Of a stretch of 64,000 nucleotides of DNA, positions 53,997-63,668 are shown piece after piece. Numbering within the stretch: the first letter of the stretch is position 1; each line of letters opens with the position of its first letter. Source of the DNA: Lichenicoccus sp963693035 (lineage in GTDB: Bacteria; Pseudomonadota; Alphaproteobacteria; Acetobacterales; Acetobacteraceae). The position numbers and the translations under genes were made by a program. The stretch covers positions 293,684-357,683 of the forward strand of contig CAXMMQ010000009.1 in NCBI GenBank assembly GCA_963693035.2, written 5' to 3'. The notes under the pieces were generated by a model. It did not search any database. It worked only from the letters and a program-made list of their open reading frames with translations, and was not told the DNA's origin.

Positions 53997-54836
53997 ATGC
54001 CACTGGTCCGGAACAGCTACGGCAAGGGGCGGGTGCGCGTCATGCGCGTGCATCGCGACGGCGACCATGACGAGGTGCGCGAACTCACCGTGCAGACCAT
54101 GCTCGAGGGCGATTTCGGCGGCGCCTATATCCAGGCGGATAATCGACGGGTGATCGCCACGGACACCATCAAGAACATCTCCTACATCGTCGCGCGGGAG
54201 GGCCTGGCGGACGCCGCGGAGCAGTACGGCGAACGGCTGGCCCGGAGGTTCCTGGAACGCTATGCGCAGGTCGAGCGGGCGACCGTCACGATGCACGAGA
54301 CGAAGTGGCAGCGCGCTGGCTTCGGCGGCCGTCCGCATCCGCACGCCTTCGTGCTGGACAATAACGGTCGCGGCTTCGCCCAGGTGAGCGCCACCCGCGA
54401 GGCGGTGTCGGTGACATCCGGCGTCACCGGCTATACCTTCATGAAATCCACCGGCTCCGGCTGGGAGAACTACGTGCAGGACGAGTACACCACGCTGCCC
54501 GAGACCAGCGACCGCATCTCGGCAACCGCGATGGATGCGACCTGGCGCTGGTCAGGGGTTCCGGCCGACTTCGCGGTGACCAACGCCAGCATCCTCGGCA
54601 CCATGCTGGAGGTATTCGCGACCACCTACAGCCGCGGCGTGCAGGACAGCCTGTGGCGGATGGGCCAGGCGGCGCTGGCAGCCTGCCCGGCGATCGAGGA
54701 GCTAACCCTGGCATGCCCGAACAAGCACTACCTGCCGATGAACCTGGCGCCGTTCGGCCTGTCGTCCGACAACATGGTCTTCATCCCGACCGATGAACCG
54801 CACGGCCAGATCGAATGCACCATCGGCCGCTCGTGA
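53997..54836 (+). CDS. Uricase (factor-independent urate hydroxylase)
   Basis: The 279-residue enzyme oxidises urate to 5-hydroxyisourate. Family motifs are NSYGKGRVRVMRVHRDGD near the start, IATDTIKNISYIVAR (active-site Thr-Asp with Lys), MKSTGSGWENYVQDEYTTL (oxyanion Ser-Thr/Phe region) and CPNKHYLPMNL near the C-terminus. The two T-fold halves are both present, and the length is normal. The final residues (TIGRS) do not show a peroxisomal signal, as expected. It is the first gene of the rightward arm. Confidence 0.94.
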   Translation: MPLVRNSYGKGRVRVMRVHRDGDHDEVRELTVQTMLEGDFGGAYIQADNRRVIATDTIKNISYIVAREGLADAAEQYGERLARRFLERYAQVERATVTMHETKWQRAGFGGRPHPHAFVLDNNGRGFAQVSATREAVSVTSGVTGYTFMKSTGSGWENYVQDEYTTLPETSDRISATAMDATWRWSGVPADFAVTNASILGTMLEVFATTYSRGVQDSLWRMGQAALAACPAIEELTLACPNKHYLPMNLAPFGLSSDNMVFIPTDEPHGQIECTIGRS

Positions 54837-54879
54837 GCCGTCCGGGCCAGCCGGCCGGCCAGCCGCCCAGACAGCCGTG

Positions 54880-55764
54880 ATGAACCGGCAGCGCATCAGG
54901 CTCCGGGCGTTGTCGGGGCTCGCCCCGCAGGCCTTTAGCGCCCGGCTCGGCCACGTCTTCGAGCACTCCGCCTGGGTCGCCGACCATGCCTGGTCGGCCA
55001 GGCCGTTCGCCAGCATCGAGGACCTGCACGCAGCCATGGTCCAGGCGGTGCGCGACGCCGGGCCGGATGCGATAATGTCGCTGCTGCGGCTGCATCCCGA
55101 GCTGGCGGCACAGGGCAGCCTGACGGCGGCGTCTGCGGCCGAGCAGGACGGCATCGGGCTGACTGGGCTCGACGCCATGGCCGCGGACGCGTTCGAGGAC
55201 GCCAACCGGCGCTATCGGGAGCGGTTCGGGTTTCCCTTCATCATCGCCGTGCGCGGCCAGCGCGACCCGTCGGCGATCCTCGCGGTCATGCGGCGGCGCC
55301 TCGCGAACACCCCGGCCGAGGAGTTCGAGACCGCCCTCGGTGAGGTTGCGCGGATCGCCCGGTACCGGCTCGATGACCTCGTGGCGCCGGACGCAGACGA
55401 CGGCGCGGCAGCGGGCGCTCCCGCGATCACGATGCGCGACTACCTAACGGTGCATGTGCTGGATGTGGCACGTGGCCTGCCGGCGGCCGGGCTGGCGCTG
55501 GCGTTGAGCCGCGACGGGCAACTGCTCGCAAGCCATGTCACTAACGCCGACGGCCGCTGCGATGCGCCGCTGCTCGCCGGCGAGACGCTGCGCCCCGGCA
55601 TCTACGAGATCGATTTCGACATCGAGGGCTGGCGCGCCGGCGAGGGCGATGCCGGCTTCTACGACCGCATCACGATCCGCTTCCGGGTGGCGCCGGATTG
55701 CGGCCATCTCCACGTGCCGCTGCTGCTCTCTCCATACGGCTACAGCACCTATCGCGGTAGCTGA
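54880..55764 (+). CDS. Fused OHCU decarboxylase (UraD) and 5-hydroxyisourate hydrolase
   Basis: Residues 1-170 are UraD with its catalytic set intact: LHPELAAQ (His72), AEQDGIGL (Glu88) and RFGFPFIIAVRG. Residues 183-294 are the transthyretin-like HIU hydrolase: YLTVHVLDVARGLPAAGL, SHVTNADGRCDAPLL, YEIDFDI and the signature C-terminus YSTYRGS. Together they convert 5-hydroxyisourate to OHCU and then to (S)-allantoin, completing the uricase pathway. The order in the polypeptide is reversed relative to the reaction order. The start lies 43 bases after the uricase stop. Confidence 0.93.
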   Translation: MNRQRIRLRALSGLAPQAFSARLGHVFEHSAWVADHAWSARPFASIEDLHAAMVQAVRDAGPDAIMSLLRLHPELAAQGSLTAASAAEQDGIGLTGLDAMAADAFEDANRRYRERFGFPFIIAVRGQRDPSAILAVMRRRLANTPAEEFETALGEVARIARYRLDDLVAPDADDGAAAGAPAITMRDYLTVHVLDVARGLPAAGLALALSRDGQLLASHVTNADGRCDAPLLAGETLRPGIYEIDFDIEGWRAGEGDAGFYDRITIRFRVAPDCGHLHVPLLLSPYGYSTYRGS

Positions 55765-55774
55765 GGCGGAAATC

Positions 55775-58010
55775 TCAGGCCGCGGTCGCGGTGGTCCGCT
55801 CGAGCGACGCGACCGGCGCGATCAGCTCGGCTGCCATCGGCCGGCCCTTGAGGTAGCCCTGGGTGCGCGTGCAGCCGGCGAGCGACAGCATCTCCTGCTG
55901 GGCCAGCGTCTCGACGCCTTCGGCAATCACGGTCATCTCGAGCGCCTTTGCCAGCTGCACGATGGCGCGGATGATCAGGTACGCCTGGCGGTCGTCCGGC
56001 AGCCGGCAGACGAAGCTGCGATCGACCTTGATCTTGTCGATCGGGAAGCGCGCCAGGTAGCTCAGGCTCGAATAGCCGGTGCCGAAATCATCGAGCGCGA
56101 TCGTGAAGCCCATGCCGTGCAGGGTCTGCAGCGTGTGCCGCATCTCCGAATTGTTGGCGACCAGCACGCCCTCGGTGATCTCGAGCTCGAATTGCCGCGG
56201 ATCGATCCCGGCCTCGGTCACCGCTTCATCGACCGAGGCGACAAAGCCCCGGCATCTGCAACTGTCGCGCAGAGACGTTGATGGCGACCCGCAGGTCCGG
56301 CCAGCGGCGGCTGTCGATGAAGGCCTGGCGCATGACATGCAGCCCGAGGACCGCGATCAGGCCGCATTCCTCGGCGAGCGGCGCGAACACCGCCGGCGAG
56401 ATCGGACCGAGGGTCTCATGCGTCCAGCGTGCCAGGGCTTCCACGCCGACCATCTGCTCACGTTCGAACTGCGGCTGGTAGGCCACCGTGATGGCGCCGT
56501 CGGCGAGCGCCTCGCGCAGGTCGCGCTCCAGCATCCGCCGGCGATCCAGCGCCGCATCCATGTCGAGATCAAACAGTTGCAGTCCGCCGCCGCCAGACGC
56601 CTTGGCCTTCAGCAAGGCGAGGTCGGCCTGTCGCAGCAGGCTGCCCGAGATGGTGCTACCCGGCCGGCTGACGCTGATCCCGATGGATGCCGTGGCCCGC
56701 AGCGTGGTCGTGGTCAAGTTCATCGGTTCCGCAAGGCGGCGCAGCACCCGCTCAGCGAGCCTGCGCGCCGCTCCCCCGATGATACCGGTGCGCCCGTCCT
56801 GCAGCCGCTCATCCTGCACGATGATGAGGAACTCGTTGCCGCCGAACCGTCCGCAGATCTCGCCATCGTGGCAAGACTGCACGATCCGGCGGCCGACCTC
56901 CTGGATCAGCTCGTCACCGCACTGATAGCCGTAGGCCTCGTTGATCGGCTTGAAGCGATCCAGGTTGAGCAGCAGGATGCTGACGGCGCCGTCCGCCTGC
57001 CCGGCCTGCGCGAGGGCCCGGTCAAGGCGGTCGGTGAGGCACCTGCGATTGGGCAGCCCGGTCAGGCCGTCATGCAGGGAGAGCCGGGTGGCGCGCGCCT
57101 CGCTCGCCATCAGGATGCGTGTGCCGTGCAATCCCTGCCGGCAGGCCATCACCACTGCGCCGAGCAGCGCGCCGACGACCACCAGGATCGGCAGCAACGC
57201 CTCTTGCAGCAGCGTCGTGCCGGGACGATCCGGCTGCCACGAGAAGACGGCGGTCACGCGTCCGCCTGTGTCCAGGAACGGATAGGTCGCGCGCCCGATG
57301 CCGGGGCCGGCGCTTTCCAGCGCGGCCCGAAACAGGTGCAGCCGGCGATTGACCTGCGGGATGATGGTGGCCTGCAGGTCGGACGCGAGCAGCAGGATCG
57401 GCGCCCGGCGATGCATGAGGGGGAGCTTGCCGGAATTCGAACCGACGAGGCTGGCGACGACGAGAAACGGATGCCCGAGGATGAGCACGGTGCTGCTGTC
57501 GTCGATCCAGCCGGAAGCAGGCGTCGGTTGGCCAGGCTGCTGCGTGATCCTGCGGGTTGCCGCGATGCGGGCCGCCTCGCGCTCCCGCTCCCGGATGCGC
57601 CCGACAAGGGAGCGTGTCGCCTGCCGCACCGCCTCGACCGTGGCTGCCGGAACGGCGGCCGCGTGCGCGCGGGCGAACAGCACTGCGTCGTCGGCGTCGA
57701 ACACCGTGACGACGCGGCTGCTGATGTCGCGATCGTTGACCGAGGTCAGCTCGCTCTCGGCCCAGCCCGGGTCGAAGCGGTAGTCGAGGTTCCTCACCGA
57801 CGGATCCCTGTTCGCTGTCGAGCCGACCTGGTTGCGCAGGAAGTCGGTCTCGCGCGCCACGCTGGCTGCGACGAAGGTGCGCTCGCGGTCGCGCGCCTGG
57901 TCGTCGATGCGCGTCGACAGCACCGGTAGGCTGACGATGATGATGACGATCGCCGAAAGGGCTGCGGCGGCGATTGTCTTGATGGCCCTGAGGTCGAACG
58001 GGCGCGGCAT
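55775..58010 (-). CDS. Membrane-bound GGDEF-EAL cyclic-di-GMP protein with a frameshift in the EAL domain
   Basis: An N-terminal span, a periplasmic CHASE4-like sensor of about 235 residues and a second span (LLPILVVVGALLGAVVMA) precede the GGDEF domain. Its signature reads GRFGGNEFLII, so Asp is replaced by Asn. The EAL domain has GVEALARW, INVSARQLQM, FELEITEG, ALDDFGTGYSSL, DKIKVDRSF and VIAEGVET, the complete metal/catalytic set. One extra G in the GGGG run near 56247-56250 shifts the frame inside the EAL domain. Repaired, the protein is about 745 residues and looks like an active phosphodiesterase with a doubtful cyclase. Confidence 0.82.
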
Positions 58011-58163
58011 TTCGGCTTCGTCCCCCTTCGTCCGAGGGCAGGTTTATGCCGTCTGCGTTACGATCTGCTTAACGAAGCCGCTGCCCGCGCAGGCCACCGG
58101 GACGCCGGGTGTGGATGACCCGGCTTGCGCCGGTTGCCGTCCATGGCAGCGGCGCGCACTTGA

Positions 58164-59235
58164 TCAGGGGCGTCCGGCAGCGAGGTCACGGCAGCAGGCC
58201 GGCGCGTCCAGCCGCGCCTCGGCCCCCCAGCCATAGATGGTGGTTCGATGCGGCCTTCCCCGGTCAGCCAACTGTCGCCGACGGCGAGGACGAGGTCGTT
58301 TTCACCTCGCCGCAGATCGAGCGGCACGGTTGCATTGTCCGGCTCGAGGCGACCATCCGGCGAGATCCCACGCGCCTGCGGCCTGTACGGGTTGTCGCCC
58401 ACGAACACGATCCTGCCGTTCAGGAAGACGGTGATCTGGCGAGCCCAGCCGATGCGGAGCAGCCGGCGGCCGGTGTCGCGGCGGTCACGGTGGTCCTGAG
58501 CCAGCCGATGGACAGGCGATGCACGTCGAACGCGCGGCTCAGGTTGACGAGGCCATTCCGCTCGACCGCGATTGCGCGCCAACTGCCCGCGGACGGGATC
58601 TCTGCCGCACCCACCGGCCGGTTGACGGGAAGGGCGGTCGGCGGTGCGGCGAGCCAGGACGTGATGGTGTCTGCGGCCTGCCGGGCTTCATGCACATCCG
58701 ACAGGGCGGTTGCGGGACCGGGCCGGATGACGAGGTTGGCGTAGATGGCAGGCCCCTTGAAGGCGATGCCGCCCGTCATCGTCGCACCTTGCAGCCTCGG
58801 CACGACCAGCGTCGGTCCGGCTGCGTGATTGACCGTCACGAGCATCTTCTCGCCGGCGATGATGAGGTGGACATGGTCCGTCCGGCGAAATCCATCGGCG
58901 CCTGCCGCTGGCAGTTCGAATAGGTGTCCCACTGCATCCGGTAATGGTGATCGGGCATACTGGATACAGTCGTCGGCCGCCGGACAATCGGGGTTCGCAC
59001 GAAGATAGACCATCTCGCCCGAAGCTTCGCCGTTCCGGCGGAAGACGATGCCGGTATCGTCGTAGGCCAGCGGCTTGATGTCGAAATCGATCGTGCCGTT
59101 CGAGGACTGCACAACGCGGGAAATCGCGACATTGCCCGCGACCGTCATGGTGCCGTCGGGCATCCCCTTGTCGCGTGCGAACCTGAGCGGATCATTGCTG
59201 TCATGCACCCAGTCGACATGCGGCGCGAGAACCAT
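58164..59235 (-). pseudogene. Frameshifted, 5'-truncated LamG-like/DUF1080-type protein
   Basis: A concanavalin-like pattern is readable: GTMTVAGNVAISRVVQSSNG, GIVFRRNGEASGEMVYLRAN, IQYARSPLP, and later LRIGWARQITVFLNGRIVFV and DLRRGENDLVLAVGD, then YGWGAEARLD at the end. Two single-base shifts, near 58479 and 58240, are needed to join these pieces, ending at TGA 58164-58166. No signal peptide precedes MVLAPHVDWV, so the 5' end also seems lost. Family members bind or cleave glycans, but function here is unknown and probably lost. Confidence 0.55.
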
Positions 59236-59309
59236 TGTCCCGGATCCATCGGAAACGCCACGGCCTGCGCCGGCGGATCCGCACCGGCGCGCCGCCGCGT
59301 AGGGGCGGC

Positions 59310-59845
59310 ATGAACAAGCCGCCGTTCTGGCGCGCCCGGTTGCAATGGTATCACTGGTTCATGGCGACCGGCCGCCTCCCGGAAGCGGTGCGTGCCGACC
59401 CGAAGGGCTTCGGGCGCATCATGTGGGAGAGCTGGGGCCCGAAGGGCTGGTTCGATCAAGCCACCCTAAACCAGGTCGCCCGTCGTGGGAAAATCCGGAC
59501 TGGGTGGACGTCACCCTGCACAGCTATCGTTGCCGCTGGGACGAGGCTGCTCCGGACCAGGGCAGCGTCTGGCTGGAGGAGGAGGTGAAGGCGACCCGCA
59601 GCCTGTCCCTGCCGGCGCTCTACGTCCAGGGCGAGGTCGACGGGATCAATCCGCCTCCGGTCAGTGAAGCGGTCGGCGACAGGTTCACAGGACCGTCCAG
59701 GCGCGTCGTACTGCCTGGCGTCGGACGTTTCCCGCAGCGCGGGGCTGCGCCGGCGGGCGGCACCGGCTTGGCGAATTTCTTGCGCGCTGAACCGCACGCC
59801 CGGAGGGATGAGGTCCAGGTCCCGCAATCCGATGTCGGGCGCTGA
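59310..59845 (+). pseudogene. C-terminal relic of an alpha/beta hydrolase
   Basis: LQWYHWFMATGRLPEAVRAD and FGRIMWESWGPKGWFD, then in a second frame SWENPDWVDVTLHSYRCRWD, LPALYVQGEVDGINPP and RVVLPGVGRFPQR, match the cap and C-terminal part of haloalkane-dehalogenase-like hydrolases. The frame change is near 59483. The N-terminal half with the nucleophile elbow is missing, and the catalytic His position reads GVGRFPQ where a GxGHFPQ is usual. This is a dead gene fragment. Confidence 0.7.
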
Positions 59846-59895
59846 GCGAAGAGCCGTTTTCTTGACCGCTGCCGATGCCAATCAGGTCGTCATGC

Positions 59896-61716
59896 TCAGC
59901 GCAGTTCCTCCTGCTGTGCCTGGCCGCCATCGAGGGTCATCGCTGCGATCAACAGTGCGAGGTGGGAAAAGGCCTGCGGGAAGTTTCCGACCAGTCGCCC
60001 GGCCCCGACGTCGTATTCCTCCGACAGCAGGCCGACATCGTTGACCAAAGCTGAAAGTCTTCCGAACAGCGCCTCGGCTTCGCCCTGCCGTCCCTGCAGC
60101 GCATAGGCGCCGACCAGCCAGAACGAGCAAGGCAGGAAGGCGCCCTCGCCGGGCGGCAGGCCATCGCCGGCATCCTCGCCATCGGTGCGGTAGCGAAGCA
60201 CGAAGCCTTCGACCAGAAGCTCGCGCTCGATCGCGGCGATCGTGCCAGCTACACGAGGATCGTCCGCAGGCAGGAAGCCGACCCGCGGGATCATCAGCAG
60301 TGCGGCATCCAAGTCGGGGCGCCCGTAGCTCTGGGTGAAGCTGTTGCGCGCTGCATCGAACCCCTGCTCGCAGATCTGCGCGTGCATGCGGTCACGCACC
60401 TCTCGCCAGCGCTCGAGCGGGGCCTCCAGGCCGAACGCCTCGGCGTCACGTATCGACCGGTCCATCGCCACCCAGGCCATCACCTTGGAGTGGGTGAAAT
60501 GCCGGCGCTCGCCGCGCACCTCCCAGATGCCGTCATCCGGCTCTGCCCAGATCTTTTCGAGATGCTCGACGAACAGGACCTGGCTGGCCCAGCCGCTGTT
60601 CGGGTCGATCAGATGCCTGGTGCGTGCGAGGTGGGACGCGCCGATGACCTCGCCGTGGATATCGAGCTGAAGCTGCTCGGACGCCGCGTTGCCGATATGG
60701 ACCGGCGAGGCGCCCTCGTAGCCGGTGAGCCAGTCAGGCGACCACTCGACCAGCCGGCGTTCGCCGCCGATGCCATACATGATCTGCAGCTCTTCCGGCG
60801 CCCCGGCGATCGCGCGGTGCAGCCATTGATACCAGGCGCGGGCCTCCTCCCGATAGCCGCCCTCCATCAGCGCGATCAGCGTGAGCGACGCATCGCGCAG
60901 CCAGCAGAACCGGTAGTCCCAGTTGCGAACTCCGCCGAGCTGCTCTGGCAGCGACGTGGTCGGGGCGGCGACGATCCCCCCGGTCGGTGCATAGGTCAGC
61001 GCCTTCAGGGTGAGCAGGGAGCGCAGCACCAGCGCGCGCCAGCGCCCCATGTATTGGCATTTTGACGACCATTCACGCCAGAAGCTCTCGGTCTGGCCGA
61101 GCGCCTCGTCGGGATCGAAGGCGGTGGGCAGCGGCAGGTGCGACTGGCCCCAGGTGAGCGTGAAATCCACATGCTCGCCGGCGCCAACCTCGAAGGCGGC
61201 CTCGGTGTTGCGATCGCGACCTTCCAGTGCCACCGCCGTGCGCAACACGACGGCGTTGGGCCCGAGCATCGCGCTGATGCCGTCACCCTCCTCAAGCCCG
61301 GTGACCCATGGCGTCGACGAACCATAGTCGAAGCGCAGCCTGAGCTGCATGCGCATCGCCATGCGGCCGGTGCGACCTTCGACGCGACGCACGATGGAGG
61401 AGTTCTCGCGCCCTGTCGGCATGAAGTCGACGACCGCGACGCTGCCCAAGTCGGTCTCGAAGACAGTCTCGAGCACCATCGTGTCGCCACGGTAGCGCCG
61501 GCTCGCACAGGCGCGGCTATCCTGAGGCGCCAGCAGCCAGCGTCCGTTCCTGGAACTGCCGAGCAGGGCGGCGAGGCAGGCCTCGCTGTCGAAGCGGGGC
61601 CAGCACAGCCAGTCGATGGAGCCGTTGAGTCCGACCAGGGCAGCGGTCAGGCAGTCGCCGATGAGGGCGTAGTCCTCGATCCGTTGCGGCGGGTCGCCGT
61701 CCGGCCTGCCCATCAT
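59896..61716 (-). CDS. Glycoside hydrolase family 15 protein (glucoamylase/trehalase-like)
   Basis: The 606-residue protein has the family's N-terminal beta-sandwich (IEDYALIGDCLTAALVGLNG, SIDWLCWPRFDSEACLAALL) and an (alpha/alpha)6 barrel. The barrel contains GVRNWDYRFCWLRDASLTL, then GIWEVRGERRHFTHSKVMAW with the general-acid Glu, and LLSEEYDVGAGRLVGNFPQA with the general-base Glu. GH15 enzymes of this bacterial type act on glucans or trehalose; the exact substrate is not clear. No signal peptide, so cytoplasmic. Its start overlaps the zwf stop (ATGA), a pairing that suggests glucose release feeding G6PDH. Confidence 0.9.
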   Translation of the reverse strand: MMGRPDGDPPQRIEDYALIGDCLTAALVGLNGSIDWLCWPRFDSEACLAALLGSSRNGRWLLAPQDSRACASRRYRGDTMVLETVFETDLGSVAVVDFMPTGRENSSIVRRVEGRTGRMAMRMQLRLRFDYGSSTPWVTGLEEGDGISAMLGPNAVVLRTAVALEGRDRNTEAAFEVGAGEHVDFTLTWGQSHLPLPTAFDPDEALGQTESFWREWSSKCQYMGRWRALVLRSLLTLKALTYAPTGGIVAAPTTSLPEQLGGVRNWDYRFCWLRDASLTLIALMEGGYREEARAWYQWLHRAIAGAPEELQIMYGIGGERRLVEWSPDWLTGYEGASPVHIGNAASEQLQLDIHGEVIGASHLARTRHLIDPNSGWASQVLFVEHLEKIWAEPDDGIWEVRGERRHFTHSKVMAWVAMDRSIRDAEAFGLEAPLERWREVRDRMHAQICEQGFDAARNSFTQSYGRPDLDAALLMIPRVGFLPADDPRVAGTIAAIERELLVEGFVLRYRTDGEDAGDGLPPGEGAFLPCSFWLVGAYALQGRQGEAEALFGRLSALVNDVGLLSEEYDVGAGRLVGNFPQAFSHLALLIAAMTLDGGQAQQEELR

Positions 61717-63227
61717 TCGTCGCCGAGCGGCAGCCAGTGCCGACCATCGCGTTCCAGCAGCGCGTCCGCCCCCGCCGGCCCCTGACTGCCAGCGGCGTAG
61801 GTCTCGACATCGCCCTCTCCGCGGGCCCAGGACTCCAGCACCGGCTGCACCGCCGACCAGCTCGCATCGATCGCATCCGCACGCTGGAACAAGGTCGTGT
61901 CACCGATCATGCAGTCGTACAGGAGGGTCTCGTAGCCGACACTTGTCTTCTCCTCGAAGAAATCCTTGAAGCGGACAGAGGTCTGGACCCGGCCAAGCTT
62001 CATCTGCGGGCCCGGCACCTTGGCGTCGAACTGCGTCTCGATGCCCTGGTCGGGATCGATCAGGATGCGCACCACGTTCGGCGTCAGCCTGTCGACCGGA
62101 GTATCGCGAAACATGCGGTATGGCGCGGGCTTGTGGTGGATGGAGATCACGGTCTGCCGGGCCGCCAGCCGCTTGCCGGTGCGCAGGTAGAACGGCACGC
62201 CGGCCCAGCGCCAGTTCTCGATCGACAGTTTCAGGGCGATGTAGGTTTCCGTGTGGCTGTCGGGCGCCACTCCAGGCTCCTGCCTGTAGCTCGGGGCATC
62301 GGCGCCGAATGCCTTTCCCGCGCCATACTGGCCGCGCACCGCCTCGTCGGGATGCAGTGGCCGGATCGCCTCCATCAGCTTGGCCTTCTCGCTGCGGACG
62401 GCCTCCGCGTCGAACGAGTTCGGCGGCTCCATCGCCACCATGCAGAGCAGCGTGAACAGATGGTTGGGGATCATGTCCCGCAGCGCCCCGGTAGGCTCGT
62501 AGAACGCGCCGCGTTTCTCGACCCCGACCGTCTCGGCGGCGGTGATCTGCACGTGGTCGATATATTCGCGCCGCCAGCTCGGCTCGAACAAGCCGTTGGC
62601 GAAACGCACCGCCATGATGCTCTGCACCGTCTCCTTGCCCAGGAAGTGGTCAATCCGGTAGATCTGGCTCTCGTCGGCCTGGCTCAGGATCTGGGTGTTC
62701 AGGGCCTGTGCCGATGGCAGATCGGCGCCGAACGGCTTCTCGATGATGACGCGCCGGAACCGACCGTCCGCCTGCTTCAGCAGGCCCGCCTTGCCGAGCC
62801 CTTGCACGATCGTGCCGAAGAAGCGGGCCGACACCGCGAGGTAGAAGATCACGCTGCCATCGCCGACTGCCTCGCCGATCCGGCCGAAGATCGCGTCCTG
62901 GCTGAAATCGCCCTGCAGATAATGCAGCCGGTCCGTGACCCAGCCCCAGGCATTCGCGTCGATACTGGGTGTGTAGAACTCGGCCGTCTTGTCCGTGGTG
63001 AAGGTCTGCATGGTCTCGGTCAGCGACTGCTTCCATGCGTCATCGCCGCTGCCATCGCGGTCGATCCCGAACACGCTGAAATCGTCCGGGAGCAATTGGC
63101 TGCAGGAGAGATTGTAGAGTGCCGGCATCAGCAGCCGCTTGGTCAGGTCGCCGCCGGCGCCGAAGATTACCAGCTTGCAGCCTGGCGCCTTTACGACGCC
63201 GGCCGGCCCCGCTTGATATTCAGCCAT
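61713..63227 (-). CDS. zwf: Glucose-6-phosphate 1-dehydrogenase
   Basis: The 504-residue enzyme oxidises glucose 6-phosphate at the entry of the Entner-Doudoroff and pentose phosphate routes. The dinucleotide motif is VIFGAGGDLTKRLLMPALY, the active-site signature YRIDHFLGKETVQSI carries the catalytic His, and IIEKPFG is the conserved Lys motif. Length and start are standard. It is followed without a gap by the GH15 gene. Confidence 0.96.
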   Translation of the reverse strand: MAEYQAGPAGVVKAPGCKLVIFGAGGDLTKRLLMPALYNLSCSQLLPDDFSVFGIDRDGSGDDAWKQSLTETMQTFTTDKTAEFYTPSIDANAWGWVTDRLHYLQGDFSQDAIFGRIGEAVGDGSVIFYLAVSARFFGTIVQGLGKAGLLKQADGRFRRVIIEKPFGADLPSAQALNTQILSQADESQIYRIDHFLGKETVQSIMAVRFANGLFEPSWRREYIDHVQITAAETVGVEKRGAFYEPTGALRDMIPNHLFTLLCMVAMEPPNSFDAEAVRSEKAKLMEAIRPLHPDEAVRGQYGAGKAFGADAPSYRQEPGVAPDSHTETYIALKLSIENWRWAGVPFYLRTGKRLAARQTVISIHHKPAPYRMFRDTPVDRLTPNVVRILIDPDQGIETQFDAKVPGPQMKLGRVQTSVRFKDFFEEKTSVGYETLLYDCMIGDTTLFQRADAIDASWSAVQPVLESWARGEGDVETYAAGSQGPAGADALLERDGRHWLPLGDE

Positions 63228-63260
63228 GTGTGCTCCCTCTATCGTGGTCCGGTAAACCGA

Positions 63261-63668
63261 TCAGCGCTGCATTTGCATGATGCGGTCCATCGGCATCATG
63301 CGGTGATCGAGATGGTCCATGATGAACAGCGAGCCGCCGATGAGCAGCAGGACGATCAGGACACCGAAGGCCAGCGCCAAGACGTTGTTGAAGCTGTCCG
63401 GGCCGCTGGTGATGTGCAGGAAGAAGACGATGTGCACGCCGATCTGCGCGATCGCCAGCACCAGGAGCGCCACCGGTATGCTGGGCGTCCAGACCAGCGT
63501 GGTGCGTGCAACCGTGAACGACACGATGGTGAGCAGCGACGCAAGAACGATGCCGACCACGTAGGCGCGTATGCCGTGCGCGATGTCGCTGCCGTCCGCA
63601 CGCTCGTCACCGGGTGCGGTATCTGAGTGATGCAGTTCTTCGGACCCAACAGCGTGGCTCTGGCTCAT
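63261..63668 (-). CDS. cyoD: Cytochrome o ubiquinol oxidase subunit IV
   Basis: The 135-residue subunit has three membrane spans (YVVGIVLASLLTIVSFTVA, SIPVALLVLAIAQIGVHIVF, ALAFGVLIVLLLIGGSLFI) and the family motif VHIVFFLHI. It starts MSQSHAVGSEEL with an extended His/Asp-rich N-terminus. It is the last gene of the cyo operon visible here and assists assembly of the bo3-type quinol oxidase. Its ATG would overlap the repaired cyoC stop by four bases. Confidence 0.93.
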   Translation of the reverse strand: MSQSHAVGSEELHHSDTAPGDERADGSDIAHGIRAYVVGIVLASLLTIVSFTVARTTLVWTPSIPVALLVLAIAQIGVHIVFFLHITSGPDSFNNVLALAFGVLIVLLLIGGSLFIMDHLDHRMMPMDRIMQMQR

